A stretch of DNA of 42,412 nucleotides from Bacteroidales bacterium (GTDB taxonomy: Bacteria; Bacteroidota; Bacteroidia; Bacteroidales; UBA3824), in NCBI GenBank assembly GCA_017543645.1, contig JAFYFR010000061.1:1-42412 (forward strand), read 5' to 3'. Shown here one piece after another: positions 1 through 9,164 of this stretch (position 1 is the stretch's first letter; each line of letters starts with the position of its first letter). The position numbers and the translations under genes were made by a program. Below the pieces are notes generated by a model. That model searched no databases and was not told the DNA's origin. It worked only from the letters and a program-made list of their open reading frames with translations.

Positions 1-42
1 AGTTTTTTTTGTAAATTATACGGATAATCCCAATAAAAGGAG

Positions 43-50
43 TAAATTTG
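43..50 (+). promoter_or_regulatory. alaS promoter -7 element
   Basis: TAAATTTG matches the Bacteroidota -7 consensus TAnnTTTG and lies 34 bases before the alaS ATG, giving a leader of roughly 27 nt. I see no good TTTG -33 element at normal spacing. No T-box-like structure fits in so short a leader. Confidence 0.5.
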
Positions 51-83
51 CACCGTAATTTTTTAAAAATATAGCATTAAGAC

Positions 84-2711
84 ATGATGACCTCTAAGGA
101 GATACGCAAAGCCTTTTTAGACTTTTTTGCGTCGAAGCAGCATAAGATTGTGCCCTCGGCACCTATGGTTGTGAAAAACGACCCTACCCTGATGTTTACC
201 AACGCAGGTATGAACCAGTTTAAGGATATTTTTCTCGGTAACGAGCCGGCGGCAAGCAAGCGCGTGGCCGACAGTCAGAAATGCCTCCGCGTGTCGGGCA
301 AGCATAACGACCTCGAGGAGGTGGGGCACGACACCTACCACCATACTATGTTCGAGATGCTTGGCAACTGGAGCTTCGGCGACTATTTTAAGAAGGAGAT
401 TATCGACTGGGCGTGGGAGTTTCTTGTGGATGTGCTTCATCTCGACACCAGCCGTCTTTACGCCACGGTGTTTGAGGGCGCGAAAGACGAGAACCTCGAG
501 CCCGACGACGAGGCGCGAGGATACTGGCTCAAGCACCTTCCCGCCGACCGCGTAATCATGGGCAACAAGCACGACAATTTCTGGGAGATGGGAGCTACAG
601 GTCCCTGCGGCCCCTGTAGCGAGATTCATATCGACCTCCGTAGCGATGATGAGCGTGCAAAACTTCCGGGTGTAAAGCTTGTAAACCAGAGCCATCCGCA
701 GGTGATTGAGATTTGGAATCTTGTGTTCATGCAGTTTAACCGCTGCGCCGATGGACATCTTGAGCCGCTGCCTGCTAAACACGTGGACACCGGCATGGGA
801 TTCGAGCGTCTCTGCATGGCACTCCAAGGCAAGCAGAGCAACTACGACACCGACATTTTCCAACCCGTTATACAGGAAATCAGCCGTCTCACCGGCATTA
901 AATACGGCGCAAAACAGGAGACCGATGTGGCTATGCGCGTTATCGCCGACCATATCCGCGCAATATCGTTCGCCATTGCCGACGGTCAGCTTCCAGCAAA
1001 CGCCAAGGCCGGCTACGTTATCCGCCGTATCCTCCGCAGGGCTGTAAGATACGCTTACACATTCCTCGGACAGGCCGAGCCGTTTATGTACAAGCTCCTG
1101 CCCGTGCTCCGCTCGGTAATGGGCGAGGCTTATCCCGAACTCAACGCTCAGAAAGATATTATAGAAAAGGTGATGGTGGAGGAGGAGACATCGTTCCTCC
1201 GTACATTGGAGACTGGTATCCGCCTTTTAGACAAGGTTGTGGAGCAGGCGCAGAAAGCCGGAAAGCGAGAAATCGACGGCAAGACTGTGTTTGTGCTTTA
1301 CGATACGTACGGTTTCCCGCTCGACCTTACCGAGCTTATTCTCAAAGAGAAGGGTCTTACACACAATCAAGCTGAGTTTGAGCAGGAACTCAACGCGCAG
1401 AAAGAGCGCAGCCGCAACGACGCAAAAGTAGAAAGCGGCGACTGGCAGGAGGTTAACAATTTTACTACCGAGGAGTTCACCGGCTACGACGAGACAGCCA
1501 CCGACGTGAAAATCTGGCGTTACCGCAAGGTGGAGGCCAAAGGCAAAAACTTCTATCAGATAGTGTTTGACAAGACTCCTTTCTATGGCGAGATGGGCGG
1601 TCAGGTGGGCGACTGCGGCTATATCGAGGCCGACGGCAAGAAGACCTACATCACCGACACACAGAAAGAGAACGGACTTTCGGTTCATATTGTTAAGGAA
1701 CTTCCCGAAAACCTCAACGCCACATTCCGCGCGGTGGTGGACAGCGAGAAACGCACCGCCACCGAGCGCAATCACAGCGCAACGCACCTTTTGGACGAGG
1801 CGCTTCGTTCTATTCTCGGCACACACGTTGAGCAGAAGGGCTCAATGGTATGCAGCGACTATCTGCGTTTTGACTTCAGCCATTTCAGCAAGATGACCGA
1901 CGAGGAGATTGCCAAAGCAGAAGCATTTGTAAATGAAAAAATCCGCGAAGGCATCGCCCTTGAAGAACACCGCGATATGCCTATCAAAGATGCGCAGGCT
2001 ATGGGCGCGATTGCATTGTTTGGCGAGAAATACGGCGACAAGGTGCGTGTGGTGAAATTCGGCGAGAGTATAGAGCTTTGCGGCGGTACTCACATCAGCA
2101 ACACCGGCCGTATCGGATACTTTAAGATAATAACTGAAACTGCCGTGGCAGCCGGAATACGCCGTATAGAGGCGTTGACAGGCAAGGCGGCGGAAGAATA
2201 CGCAGCCCGACAGTGCGCTGTGGCTTCTGCTCTCAAACTTATGTTCAAGGCTAAGACCGAGGCTGACGCTCTTAAATCGGTTGAGGCTCTCATTGCCGAC
2301 AATGCCGCTCTCAAAAAGCAGATAGACGCTCTCGAGCATGAGAAACTTGCCGGCATTAAAGACGCACTGATTGCCAAGGCTCAGAATGTCAACGGCGTAA
2401 ACGTGATAGCCGAGCGTGTTTCGGTTGGCAGCAAGGAGTTGCTGAAAGACCTCTCGTTCCAAATCCGTCAGCAGATAGACAACGTCTACGTGGTGCTCGG
2501 AGCTTTGTTCGACGGCAAACCGCTGCTTTCGGTGATTATGAGCGAAAACCTTGTGAAAGAACGCAACCTTAATGCCGGAACAATCGTAAAAGAGGCAGGA
2601 AAAGATATTCAGGGCGGAGGAGGCGGACAGCCGTTCTACGCCACAGCAGGCGGCAAGAATCCTGAGGGATTAGACAAGGCGATAGCCGCAGCCAGGGCAT
2701 TTGTAAAATAG
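84..2711 (+). CDS. alaS: Alanine--tRNA ligase
   Basis: Charges tRNA-Ala with alanine in the cytoplasm. At 875 residues it has the standard bacterial AlaRS length. The class II catalytic domain fills roughly residues 1-240 (the N-terminal [17 protein letters not shown] is typical). The editing domain carries its zinc motifs HSATH (about 564-568) and CGGTH (about 666-670), which clear mis-charged Ser/Gly. The C-terminal DHHA1/C-Ala domain ends with a GGGGGQPF stretch near 844. Two ATGs lie in tandem at 84 and 87 and either could be the start. The gene stands alone, with its own promoter and a strong terminator shared with the converging ompA-type gene. Nothing is missing or unusual. Confidence 0.98.
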   Translation: MMTSKEIRKAFLDFFASKQHKIVPSAPMVVKNDPTLMFTNAGMNQFKDIFLGNEPAASKRVADSQKCLRVSGKHNDLEEVGHDTYHHTMFEMLGNWSFGDYFKKEIIDWAWEFLVDVLHLDTSRLYATVFEGAKDENLEPDDEARGYWLKHLPADRVIMGNKHDNFWEMGATGPCGPCSEIHIDLRSDDERAKLPGVKLVNQSHPQVIEIWNLVFMQFNRCADGHLEPLPAKHVDTGMGFERLCMALQGKQSNYDTDIFQPVIQEISRLTGIKYGAKQETDVAMRVIADHIRAISFAIADGQLPANAKAGYVIRRILRRAVRYAYTFLGQAEPFMYKLLPVLRSVMGEAYPELNAQKDIIEKVMVEEETSFLRTLETGIRLLDKVVEQAQKAGKREIDGKTVFVLYDTYGFPLDLTELILKEKGLTHNQAEFEQELNAQKERSRNDAKVESGDWQEVNNFTTEEFTGYDETATDVKIWRYRKVEAKGKNFYQIVFDKTPFYGEMGGQVGDCGYIEADGKKTYITDTQKENGLSVHIVKELPENLNATFRAVVDSEKRTATERNHSATHLLDEALRSILGTHVEQKGSMVCSDYLRFDFSHFSKMTDEEIAKAEAFVNEKIREGIALEEHRDMPIKDAQAMGAIALFGEKYGDKVRVVKFGESIELCGGTHISNTGRIGYFKIITETAVAAGIRRIEALTGKAAEEYAARQCAVASALKLMFKAKTEADALKSVEALIADNAALKKQIDALEHEKLAGIKDALIAKAQNVNGVNVIAERVSVGSKELLKDLSFQIRQQIDNVYVVLGALFDGKPLLSVIMSENLVKERNLNAGTIVKEAGKDIQGGGGGQPFYATAGGKNPEGLDKAIAAARAFVK

Positions 2712-2736
2712 TGGTGTATTGGTTTTATATTGATAA

Positions 2737-2770
2737 AAAACCCCGCAAGTGTGTATGCTTGCGGGGTTTT
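2737..2770. terminator. Bidirectional terminator between alaS and the OmpA gene
   Basis: A 13-bp perfect stem (AAAACCCCGCAAG / CTTGCGGGGTTTT) with an 8-nt loop. It is flanked by A-tracts on one side and T-tracts on the other, so it can end transcription from both converging genes. Confidence 0.9.
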
Positions 2771-2802
2771 GTATTATTAAGCCTGACTTATTGCCGGCGG
2801 TT

Positions 2803-4260
2803 TCATTCTTCTAATTCAAGTATCATAAACTCTACCCTTCGGTTGATGTCGCGTTTTTGCTCGGTGGAGTTGTCGTTGAGCGGTCGGCTTTCGCCGTAAC
2901 CCATTGGCACAAGACGTTCAGGGGCAATGTTGCCATGATTGATGATGTATTGCACCACGGTTTGTGCGCGGCGTTTAGAGAGGTCGAGGTTGTAGGCGTC
3001 GGAACCGATGTTGTCGGTGTGTGCCGAAACTTCGATTTTTAACACGTCGGGATTCTTCTGAAGGAAAGTAATCACGGTGTCCATAAGTGTGTGCGAAGTG
3101 TCGGCGAGCTGGTCGCTGTTGAGCGCGAAGAGGATAGGCGTACCGATTGGCTGGCCGATTTTCTTCTTTTCAAGCTGCTTGGTCATGTCGAGACCCGAAT
3201 TGACAAAAGTGTATCCGAGCGGGACGATGTTTACACCAAAGTCGTCGGCATTGCGGTTGTAAATGTCGGCGCTGTCGGCTACGGCTACGGTTGTGGTGTC
3301 GGGCGGCGGCGGCAGTATGCGCTCAATAATCTGCGGTTGCGGTTTCTTGCCGAACCGGTAGCGGATGCCGATGGTGGCTCCGCCGTTGATAAGTTTTGGA
3401 TTGTCGCACAGGCTTGTCTGCGTGATACCTACGTATTGGTTCAGGTTTTCGTCGTAGAGCTTGTCTTGCTTTTGGTTTTGGATTTCGCCAAGACGGTATG
3501 CGCCGTTGAGGTTGAGGGTAAGGTCGAGCTTGCTTGTGATAGCGTAATGGAGCGATATTTCGCCTCCCACGCCCATGATGATGGTTTTGAGGTCGGGGGT
3601 TCCGCTGAAATCGGAAAACGCGTCGTATCCGTATTCTTTCAGGTGGTCGACTTGCAGTTGATACCAATCGAAATAGCCTGAGTTGATAATCTCTCCCGAA
3701 ACGGTTTTGAATTTTTGACTGATTACCTCGGTGATGTTGAACGAGACGCCGGCACCGAAACGGAAGCGGTTGCCCATGGGGTGCTGGTAGTAGAGCCCGA
3801 TGGGAATGTCGATTACCGATAGCGAGGTTTTTTCCTCAAGGTCGTTGAACTCAGTGCGGTAGTCGCGTTCGGGATGCTCTACGAGGGCTTTTTGGTCGGT
3901 GCCTTTTTCAACAGCCTGTATATAGCGGAACTTGGTTTTTGCTTGGAACGTGCTGAAATACGCTCCGAAACCGAAGCCCCAGTTGGGCGTGAAGAAATAC
4001 CTGTATCCCAAACGTGCGGTGATGCCCATTCCGAGCGACTTGGTACCGCAGGTGTCGGGAATACCGAAGCTGATGTTATTAGGGCCTCCGCCGACATCGA
4101 AGATCAGGTATGCGCCTTTGCGGGCTGCGTTGATAGCCAGAGTGTCGGGCGGTGCGGGGATAGTGTCGTATGTAACAATTGAGCCGGGCTGTCTTTCGGA
4201 TTGTGCCGAAACGCCGGCAGATGATAGTAAGAGGAGCGTTGCCGCAACTATTTTTTTCAT
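2803..4260 (-). CDS. OmpA-family outer membrane protein (beta-barrel plus peptidoglycan-binding domain)
   Basis: An outer-membrane protein likely to tie the membrane to peptidoglycan. Residues 1-20 are a signal peptide ending in a typical VSAQ cleavage region. Residues of about 45-320 alternate in the manner of a beta-barrel and contain many aromatic strand ends. Residues of about 375-485 form an OmpA C-terminal domain, with the peptidoglycan-binding AHTDNIGSDAYNLDLSKRRA motif and a final NRRVEFMI strand. It is the last gene of a minus-strand run, 41 nt after the 566-residue DUF2135 protein, which suggests one transcript. The barrel resembles the porin-like N-terminal domains common in Bacteroidota OmpA proteins; no specific substrate can be read from it. 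Confidence 0.9.
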   Translation of the reverse strand: MKKIVAATLLLLSSAGVSAQSERQPGSIVTYDTIPAPPDTLAINAARKGAYLIFDVGGGPNNISFGIPDTCGTKSLGMGITARLGYRYFFTPNWGFGFGAYFSTFQAKTKFRYIQAVEKGTDQKALVEHPERDYRTEFNDLEEKTSLSVIDIPIGLYYQHPMGNRFRFGAGVSFNITEVISQKFKTVSGEIINSGYFDWYQLQVDHLKEYGYDAFSDFSGTPDLKTIIMGVGGEISLHYAITSKLDLTLNLNGAYRLGEIQNQKQDKLYDENLNQYVGITQTSLCDNPKLINGGATIGIRYRFGKKPQPQIIERILPPPPDTTTVAVADSADIYNRNADDFGVNIVPLGYTFVNSGLDMTKQLEKKKIGQPIGTPILFALNSDQLADTSHTLMDTVITFLQKNPDVLKIEVSAHTDNIGSDAYNLDLSKRRAQTVVQYIINHGNIAPERLVPMGYGESRPLNDNSTEQKRDINRRVEFMILELEE

Positions 4261-4301
4261 CGTTAATTAAAAAATGGGTTTGTATTTGTTTTTTATTGCA
4301 A

Positions 4302-6002
4302 TCATTCTTGGTAATTGTATCTGGTAACTTCCACGGTCTGACCTTTTGAGATTTTTCCTCCGAAGTCTTTTCTGCCGTGCTTGTCCACGATAGATACGTT
4401 GAAGCTCAGGTTGGTGGAAGTTTTCTCGCGGTATTTGAAGCAGACCACCTTTACTGTGTACGTGCCGGTCTTAGGCTTGAGCCAGTAGATGTTCTCCTGC
4501 GGACGGGTGGTAGTGCCGATGATGGCGTTGGCGTCGAGGTCGAGGTTTCCAGAACCGCCGCCGCATGAAGCCTTACGGCGGGAGAAGAAAATTTCGTTGC
4601 CGCATGGGTCGAAGACGTGAAGGTCGAGGTCGGTTTTAGAGTACCACTGGAGGTTGATACGGAGGTCGCCGCTCTGTCCTTTGAGGTCGTTTTGAGGGGG
4701 ATTGTTGGGCGTAGGCGACGGAGTGGGGGCGGGGGGAGGCGTAGGTTTGACGCTGAGCGGAATGGTGCGGCTCTCTTTTGTGCTGAGCTGCGCGAGCTTT
4801 GCGTTGGAAACCTTAGTGCTGTTGGTTACGTAGCCGGATTTAGATGCTGTGATGGATATTTTGTCGTTTTCGCCAACACCGAGAACTGTGAACTCGCCCT
4901 GTGCGTTGCTGTATTCGGTAGCTTTGAGCGAGCCGTTTATGCGGATTTCGTTTCTTACGCCTGCGAGGGGTGCGCTTCCGTCGGTGTTGTAGAATACGAG
5001 CGAGGTGGTGAGCGGACGGAGGTACATAGTGCGCTCCTCTTCGGGAAGCTCCATGAATTTCTGAACCGTGCCGCCGTCGAGTGTGGTGTCGGCGTATCCG
5101 GCTTTTGAAGCTTTGAACATCAGAGTGTTGGAAATGCGCAACGAGTCGAACAGTCCCACGCCTACGCCGTTGGTGTTTGTCTGCATGGACGACGATGTTC
5201 CGCTGATAGTGAGCGTAACTGTGGCGTCGGGCAGAAGGCTTTTGGTTTTGAGGTTTTTGACAATAACCTTGACACTGCCTTTGATGGGTGATAGCTTGAG
5301 CGATTTTTCAAAATCCGACATGTTGCCGAGGTCGAACAGCGACGCTTCGAGAGTGTCGTTATAATATCCCTCTTTAGAGGCGATGCACTTGATGCTTCCG
5401 CATTTTGGCATATTGATGCCAAAAGCTCCCGAAGGGTCTGTTGTGGCAGAGGATGCGTCTTGCGAGTTGTTGACAATGGAAATAATGTTGACCGATGCGC
5501 CCGGGAGCGGCTCGTCGTTGTCCACGTCGATAACTCTGAGGTCGACGCTCGAGAAAAGCGGGGGAATCTGCACCTCTTTGTAATCGCTTTTTGGAAACGA
5601 GCTGTACAGGTCGCCAATTCCGTCGGCGTTGTAACACTCGTTGCCGGCGGTAACGTATGCCGAATCGTTGAACATTCCGCCGAAAAGCACGTACCAGAGA
5701 GGTTCTTTTATGCCGTCGAACTCTATTTTGCCGTCGTTGTCGGTGCTGCCCGATACGGTAGTGGGCGTATGCGAGCCGAAAAGCCCGATAGCGGGATACG
5801 CGAACTTGGTTTCGGCGGCGGCAATAGAGATGCCGGTCTGTTTTTCGCTCAGGTGAATCCTAACTGTTCTGCCGATTGGTATTATAAATACGAATAGCAG
5901 CAGGAACAGAAAAATCCACCACGGGAATTTCTTTTTCTTTAAAACGAGTGTTATTTCGGAATCTTCTTCGCCCGAAACAACTTTGGCTTGGTTGGAGTTC
6001 AT
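4302..6002 (-). CDS. Membrane-anchored periplasmic DUF2135 (YfaP-like) protein with Ig-like repeats
   Basis: Function unknown. Residues 1-25 are a charged, probably cytoplasmic segment (VVSGEEDSEITLVLKKKK). Residues 26-44 form one membrane helix with no cleavage site. The rest should be periplasmic: several carboxypeptidase-regulatory/CnaB-like beta-sandwich repeats (each with a G-x-Y/A-x-D-T type strand), a proline-rich linker near 418-437, and a C-terminal DUF2135 domain (about 446-566) starting GDLRINLQWYSKTDLDLHVFDP. It is a longer paralogue of the protein encoded just upstream (23-nt gap), with extra Ig-like repeats. It is followed 41 nt later by an OmpA protein. In Enterobacteria DUF2135 proteins (YfaP) occur with alpha-2-macroglobulin genes; none is present here. 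Confidence 0.8.
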   Translation of the reverse strand: MNSNQAKVVSGEEDSEITLVLKKKKFPWWIFLFLLLFVFIIPIGRTVRIHLSEKQTGISIAAAETKFAYPAIGLFGSHTPTTVSGSTDNDGKIEFDGIKEPLWYVLFGGMFNDSAYVTAGNECYNADGIGDLYSSFPKSDYKEVQIPPLFSSVDLRVIDVDNDEPLPGASVNIISIVNNSQDASSATTDPSGAFGINMPKCGSIKCIASKEGYYNDTLEASLFDLGNMSDFEKSLKLSPIKGSVKVIVKNLKTKSLLPDATVTLTISGTSSSMQTNTNGVGVGLFDSLRISNTLMFKASKAGYADTTLDGGTVQKFMELPEEERTMYLRPLTTSLVFYNTDGSAPLAGVRNEIRINGSLKATEYSNAQGEFTVLGVGENDKISITASKSGYVTNSTKVSNAKLAQLSTKESRTIPLSVKPTPPPAPTPSPTPNNPPQNDLKGQSGDLRINLQWYSKTDLDLHVFDPCGNEIFFSRRKASCGGGSGNLDLDANAIIGTTTRPQENIYWLKPKTGTYTVKVVCFKYREKTSTNLSFNVSIVDKHGRKDFGGKISKGQTVEVTRYNYQE

Positions 6003-6025
6003 AATGATTTATTTGTGTTGTTGTA

Positions 6026-7141
6026 TTAATAATCTACTGTATAAGTTGTAACTAAAACGGTTTTCCGGCTTTTTACCTTTCCAGAGAAGTCTTTCCGGCC
6101 TTTGCGGTCGATGATGGTGAGGTTGAATTCCACTTCGTTGGCGGTTTCGCGTTTCTGGAAGCAGTTGACCTTTACTTTGTATTCGCCTCTTGCGGGTTTT
6201 ATGAAGAAAATATTCTCCTGCGGTTCGGTGGTGAGCACTAACGGTTTGTTGTTGTATTTGGCGTTGGCGTCAACGTCGAGGTTGCCTTCTCCGTCGCCAC
6301 ATTCGGCCTGACGGTGTTCGTAGAAAATCTCGTGTCCGCATGGGTCGAACACGCGGAGGTCGAGGTCGGTTTTTGTGTACCACTGGAGGTTGAACCTGAG
6401 ATCGCCGCCTTCGCCTTGGAATATCGGTTTGAGACGTAGCACGCGCGAGGTGTCGTTTAACTTGGCTATGGCTTCCGCGCCCGCGGAGAGAGTGTCGTTT
6501 TCGTAGCCCTCTTTTGAGCCGATTAGGGTTATCTGCGCGCAGAGCGACGAGTTGAGCATTATTACGCCGGTGCTGTCGGTGAATACGGAGTCGATGGTGG
6601 TGTTGCCGTCCAAGGATTTGATAATTTCCACTTTGGCGTTGTCCAAAGGATTCTTTGAGTCGGCGTCGATAACAGTTACCGGCACGCTGACAGCCTGCGC
6701 AGGCACTTCTATCAGCTTGAAGCTGAACCTCGGGGAATCATGGTAGGGATATTCCAGCCCATCTTCCGACAGACATCCTCCGTGGACAGTTACTTTGGCG
6801 GTAAGTCCTAAGAACTTGTCGAACAGGAAGAACCAAAGGGGTTCGGAAATGCCAACGAACACTACCTTGCCATCCGCGTCGGTATTGTCTTTCTGTGTGA
6901 CGTAAACTTTACTGCCGAAAGAGCCTATCTCGGGGTAGTAGAACTCAGTGAGGGCGTTTGCCACAGCAGCGTTGCTGCCCTGCTGGACAATTTGCAGCCG
7001 TACCGTGCGGTTTATGGGGATGAGCAGCAGCAACGGCAGTAGCAGCAGCAAAATCCACCAAGGAAACTTCTTTTTTTTCAGCACGAGGACGGTCTCGTCG
7101 CCTTCCTCTCCTGAAACTACTTTAACTGTGTCTGTTTTCAT
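6026..7141 (-). CDS. Membrane-anchored periplasmic DUF2135 (YfaP-like) protein, short paralogue
   Basis: Function unknown. At 371 residues it has the same plan as its downstream neighbour: a cytoplasmic N-terminus that is nearly identical (VVSGEEGDETVLVLKKKKF), a membrane helix at about 26-43, fewer Ig-like/carboxypeptidase-regulatory repeats, and a C-terminal DUF2135 domain at about 248-371 (LRFNLQWYTKTDLDLRVFDP). The strong conservation of the short cytoplasmic tail and helix in both copies, against divergent repeat regions, suggests that the tail or helix contacts a common partner. It begins 48 nt after the ROK kinase stop and may share its transcript, although the kinase's job looks unrelated. 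Confidence 0.8.
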   Translation of the reverse strand: MKTDTVKVVSGEEGDETVLVLKKKKFPWWILLLLLPLLLLIPINRTVRLQIVQQGSNAAVANALTEFYYPEIGSFGSKVYVTQKDNTDADGKVVFVGISEPLWFFLFDKFLGLTAKVTVHGGCLSEDGLEYPYHDSPRFSFKLIEVPAQAVSVPVTVIDADSKNPLDNAKVEIIKSLDGNTTIDSVFTDSTGVIMLNSSLCAQITLIGSKEGYENDTLSAGAEAIAKLNDTSRVLRLKPIFQGEGGDLRFNLQWYTKTDLDLRVFDPCGHEIFYEHRQAECGDGEGNLDVDANAKYNNKPLVLTTEPQENIFFIKPARGEYKVKVNCFQKRETANEVEFNLTIIDRKGRKDFSGKVKSRKTVLVTTYTVDY

Positions 7142-7189
7142 AATGGTTGGGTTGTGAACGGGGTGTGTCTCCCCTTTGTTGATACTTTA

Positions 7190-8131
7190 TTAATATACCA
7201 GCGCGGCAGCTCCTAACACAGCTATGTTGGAGTCGATGAGCGCAGATGGCAGAACTTTTATCTTGTTGCGGTAAATGGGCAGAAGGTTTTGTTCCATATA
7301 CTTTTTAGTAGGTTCAATTATCAAATCTTGTGCCTTGGCGAGACCTCCGAATATGAAAATAGCTTCTGGCGAAAGGATTGTTACAAGGTCGGCGAGCTTA
7401 CGTCCGAGAATTTCGGAAGTAAAGTCGAATGCTTTTAAGGCAATCTTGTCGCCTTTCTTGGCAAAATCGTATATGTCTTTGCTTGAGAGCTGCTCGTAGG
7501 GGATGTTTCGCATTTGGGAAGGCCAGCGGTATGTGCACAATAGTTCTGACACAGTGCGTCTGATGCCCGTAGCGGAGCAGTATGTCTCGAGGCATCCTTT
7601 GCGTCCGCAGCCACATTCGCGACCGTTGTCTACGGCGATGCTGTGCCCGTATTCGCCAGCAAAACCGTCTTCGCCGTAGATGAGCTGTCCGTTAGCCACA
7701 ATTCCGCTGCCGAGGCCGGTGCCGAGGGTTATCATCACAAAGTGTTTCATTCCCTTTGCGCCGCCGTACACCATCTCGCCAATGGTAGCCGCCTTAGCGT
7801 CGTTGGTAATAACAATGGGACAGGTGAAATGCTTTTTGATTTCGTCGGCAAGGAACACCTTGCCTTTCCACGGAAGATTTGGCGCGTTTTCGATAGTTCC
7901 GTTGTAATAGTTGCCGTTGGGTGCGCCGATGCCTATGCCGCGGAGTTCTGCGTCAGGAATACTGGCAAGAAGAGTGTTTATAGTGCTGCTGACGTTGTTG
8001 ACATAGTCGTCGAGTACTTCGTATTTGCTTGTGGGAAAAGATGTTTCCGCCAATATTTCGGCATTGTCGCTTACTATGCCTATTGCGGTGTTGGTGCCGC
8101 CGATGTCGATTCCTGCTGATACTTTTAGCAT
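7190..8131 (-). CDS. ROK-family sugar kinase (glucokinase-like)
   Basis: Probably phosphorylates glucose or a related hexose with ATP in the cytoplasm. The 313-residue length fits ROK kinases. The ATP-binding motif GIDIGGTNTAIGIV is at about residues 8-21, the sugar-binding and catalytic region contains TNDAKAA, a second phosphate loop reads TLGTGLGSGIV, and the ROK zinc motif CGCGRKGCLETYCS lies at about 172-186. A regulator is unlikely because there is no N-terminal helix-turn-helix. Glucose, mannose and N-acetyl sugars cannot be told apart from the sequence. It is transcribed divergently from the ECF sigma gene. Confidence 0.88.
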   Translation of the reverse strand: MLKVSAGIDIGGTNTAIGIVSDNAEILAETSFPTSKYEVLDDYVNNVSSTINTLLASIPDAELRGIGIGAPNGNYYNGTIENAPNLPWKGKVFLADEIKKHFTCPIVITNDAKAATIGEMVYGGAKGMKHFVMITLGTGLGSGIVANGQLIYGEDGFAGEYGHSIAVDNGRECGCGRKGCLETYCSATGIRRTVSELLCTYRWPSQMRNIPYEQLSSKDIYDFAKKGDKIALKAFDFTSEILGRKLADLVTILSPEAIFIFGGLAKAQDLIIEPTKKYMEQNLLPIYRNKIKVLPSALIDSNIAVLGAAALVY

Positions 8132-8439
8132 GATGTTGTGTATGATAAGTAAAAAAATATTTATTGGCGTAAAGATACTAATTATTATTAATCCTACGCT
8201 GTTGAAGTATTGTTTTTTTATTGCGGATATAAAAAAAACGGCAAGGTATTTGATATATTGGATAAAAATGCTAACTTTGCCGCCGGAACGGGCAGTGTTA
8301 AATTTTTAAAATTTTGAAACATTTTAAACCGCGCTCCGTATTAATAAACAAAACAACAGTTAAAAATATTGTAGAACTTAAAATATAAGGAGGACTTGCC
8401 TATCGATACAACACTACTCAAACTATAAACTATACGACA
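8132..8439. other. Divergent intergenic region between the ROK kinase and ECF sigma genes
   Basis: 308 bases without a convincing protein gene. It holds the sigma-gene promoter (8249-8279), a possible -7 element for the kinase on the minus strand (TATCTTTA, 8170-8177), and a leader of about 154 nt before the sigma ATG. The leader is AT-rich. It contains AAGGAGG at 8387-8393 followed by a 10-codon TTG-started frame (8396-8428) that I do not regard as proven. Confidence 0.6.
8249..8279 (+). promoter_or_regulatory. ECF sigma gene promoter
   Basis: TTTG (8249-8252), 19-nt spacer, TAACTTTG (8272-8279): a full match to the Bacteroidota housekeeping promoter. The expected transcript start is near 8286, so the sigma mRNA would carry an unusually long leader of about 154 nt. 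Confidence 0.7.
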
Positions 8440-9030
8440 ATGAACTACAAAGATTTGACAGACCAGGAGCTTATCGACCTGTTTGTATCAGGCGAAGAGC
8501 CATGCATAAAAGAACTATTCCGCCGCCACAAGAGCCGCATCTTCACCTATATAATGTTGATAGTAAAAGACCGCGAGCTGGCGGAAGATATTTTCCAAGA
8601 GACTTTTATCAAGGTGATTAAGTCGCTCCGCAAGGGCAGGTATATGGACAAGGGCATTTTCCTTTCGTGGGTAATGCGTATAGCTCACAACCTGATTATC
8701 GACCATTTCAGAAAGTTGAAGCATCTCAAAGTAACATCTGCAGACCAGACCGAAGCTGACATTTTCAACAGCAGGAAGTTTGCGGAAAGCAACGTAGAAG
8801 ACAATATGGTGCAGAGCCGTATCGAACATGAGGTTCGCCAACTTATCAACTACTTGCCCGACGACCAGAAAGAGGTTATCCTCCTCCGTCATTATGGCGA
8901 CATGAGTTTCAAAGAGATAGCTGAAATTACAAATGTAAGTATCAATACAGCTCTCGGTCGTATGAGATACGCTCTCATCAACTTGAGAAAGATTATTGAA
9001 GACAAGAAATTACAGTTAACCGCTTTTTAA
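8440..9030 (+). CDS. ECF-type RNA polymerase sigma factor
   Basis: Directs RNA polymerase to alternative promoters. The 196 residues contain sigma region 2 (about 25-95, with ELAEDIFQETFIKVIKSL and the core-binding WVMRIAHNLIIDHFRK) and region 4 (about 130-185, with LPDDQKEVILLRHYGDMSF and the helix-turn-helix ending NTALGRMRYALINLRK). No anti-sigma gene follows; a strong terminator does, so the factor is monocistronic and its activity may be set by expression or by an unlinked regulator. In Porphyromonas gingivalis an ECF factor (SigP) works with the PorX regulator on type IX secretion genes. Whether this gene is its equivalent cannot be judged from the sequence alone. Confidence 0.93.
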   Translation: MNYKDLTDQELIDLFVSGEEPCIKELFRRHKSRIFTYIMLIVKDRELAEDIFQETFIKVIKSLRKGRYMDKGIFLSWVMRIAHNLIIDHFRKLKHLKVTSADQTEADIFNSRKFAESNVEDNMVQSRIEHEVRQLINYLPDDQKEVILLRHYGDMSFKEIAEITNVSINTALGRMRYALINLRKIIEDKKLQLTAF

Positions 9031-9100
9031 CACTTAGTGTGTGTTGTGTTAAATTTGATGTGTAATTGGAGATTTATTTTTGTTAATTTTTGAGGGTAAG

Positions 9101-9130
9101 AGCCACGCTGCGAAGCGTGGCTTTTTTTTT
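9101..9130 (+). terminator. Terminator of the ECF sigma gene
   Basis: A 9-bp perfect stem AGCCACGCT / AGCGTGGCT with a GCGA tetraloop, followed by a T-run reaching 9130. It begins 71 bases after the sigma stop codon. Confidence 0.92.
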
Positions 9131-9164
9131 GCCCGTATGCCATCGGCCGCTTTATGGAGAATGA

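Noticed and set aside
1..83. Possible T-box or other riboswitch ahead of alaS
   Set aside because: The promoter leaves only about 27 nt of leader, and T-boxes are not expected in this group.
117..953. Open frame of 278 codons on the minus strand within alaS
   Set aside because: Lies wholly inside the AlaRS coding region; a product of codon bias. The same applies to the minus-strand frames at 1227-1826 and 1842-2462, and to those at 24297-24941 and 24972-25847 inside parC.
2711..2899. 62-codon plus-strand frame after alaS
   Set aside because: Runs through the bidirectional terminator and into the antisense of the OmpA gene.
4617..5108. Plus-strand open frame opposite the 566-residue DUF2135 gene
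   Set aside because: Val/Gly/Arg-rich antisense translation with no signal, domain or promoter.
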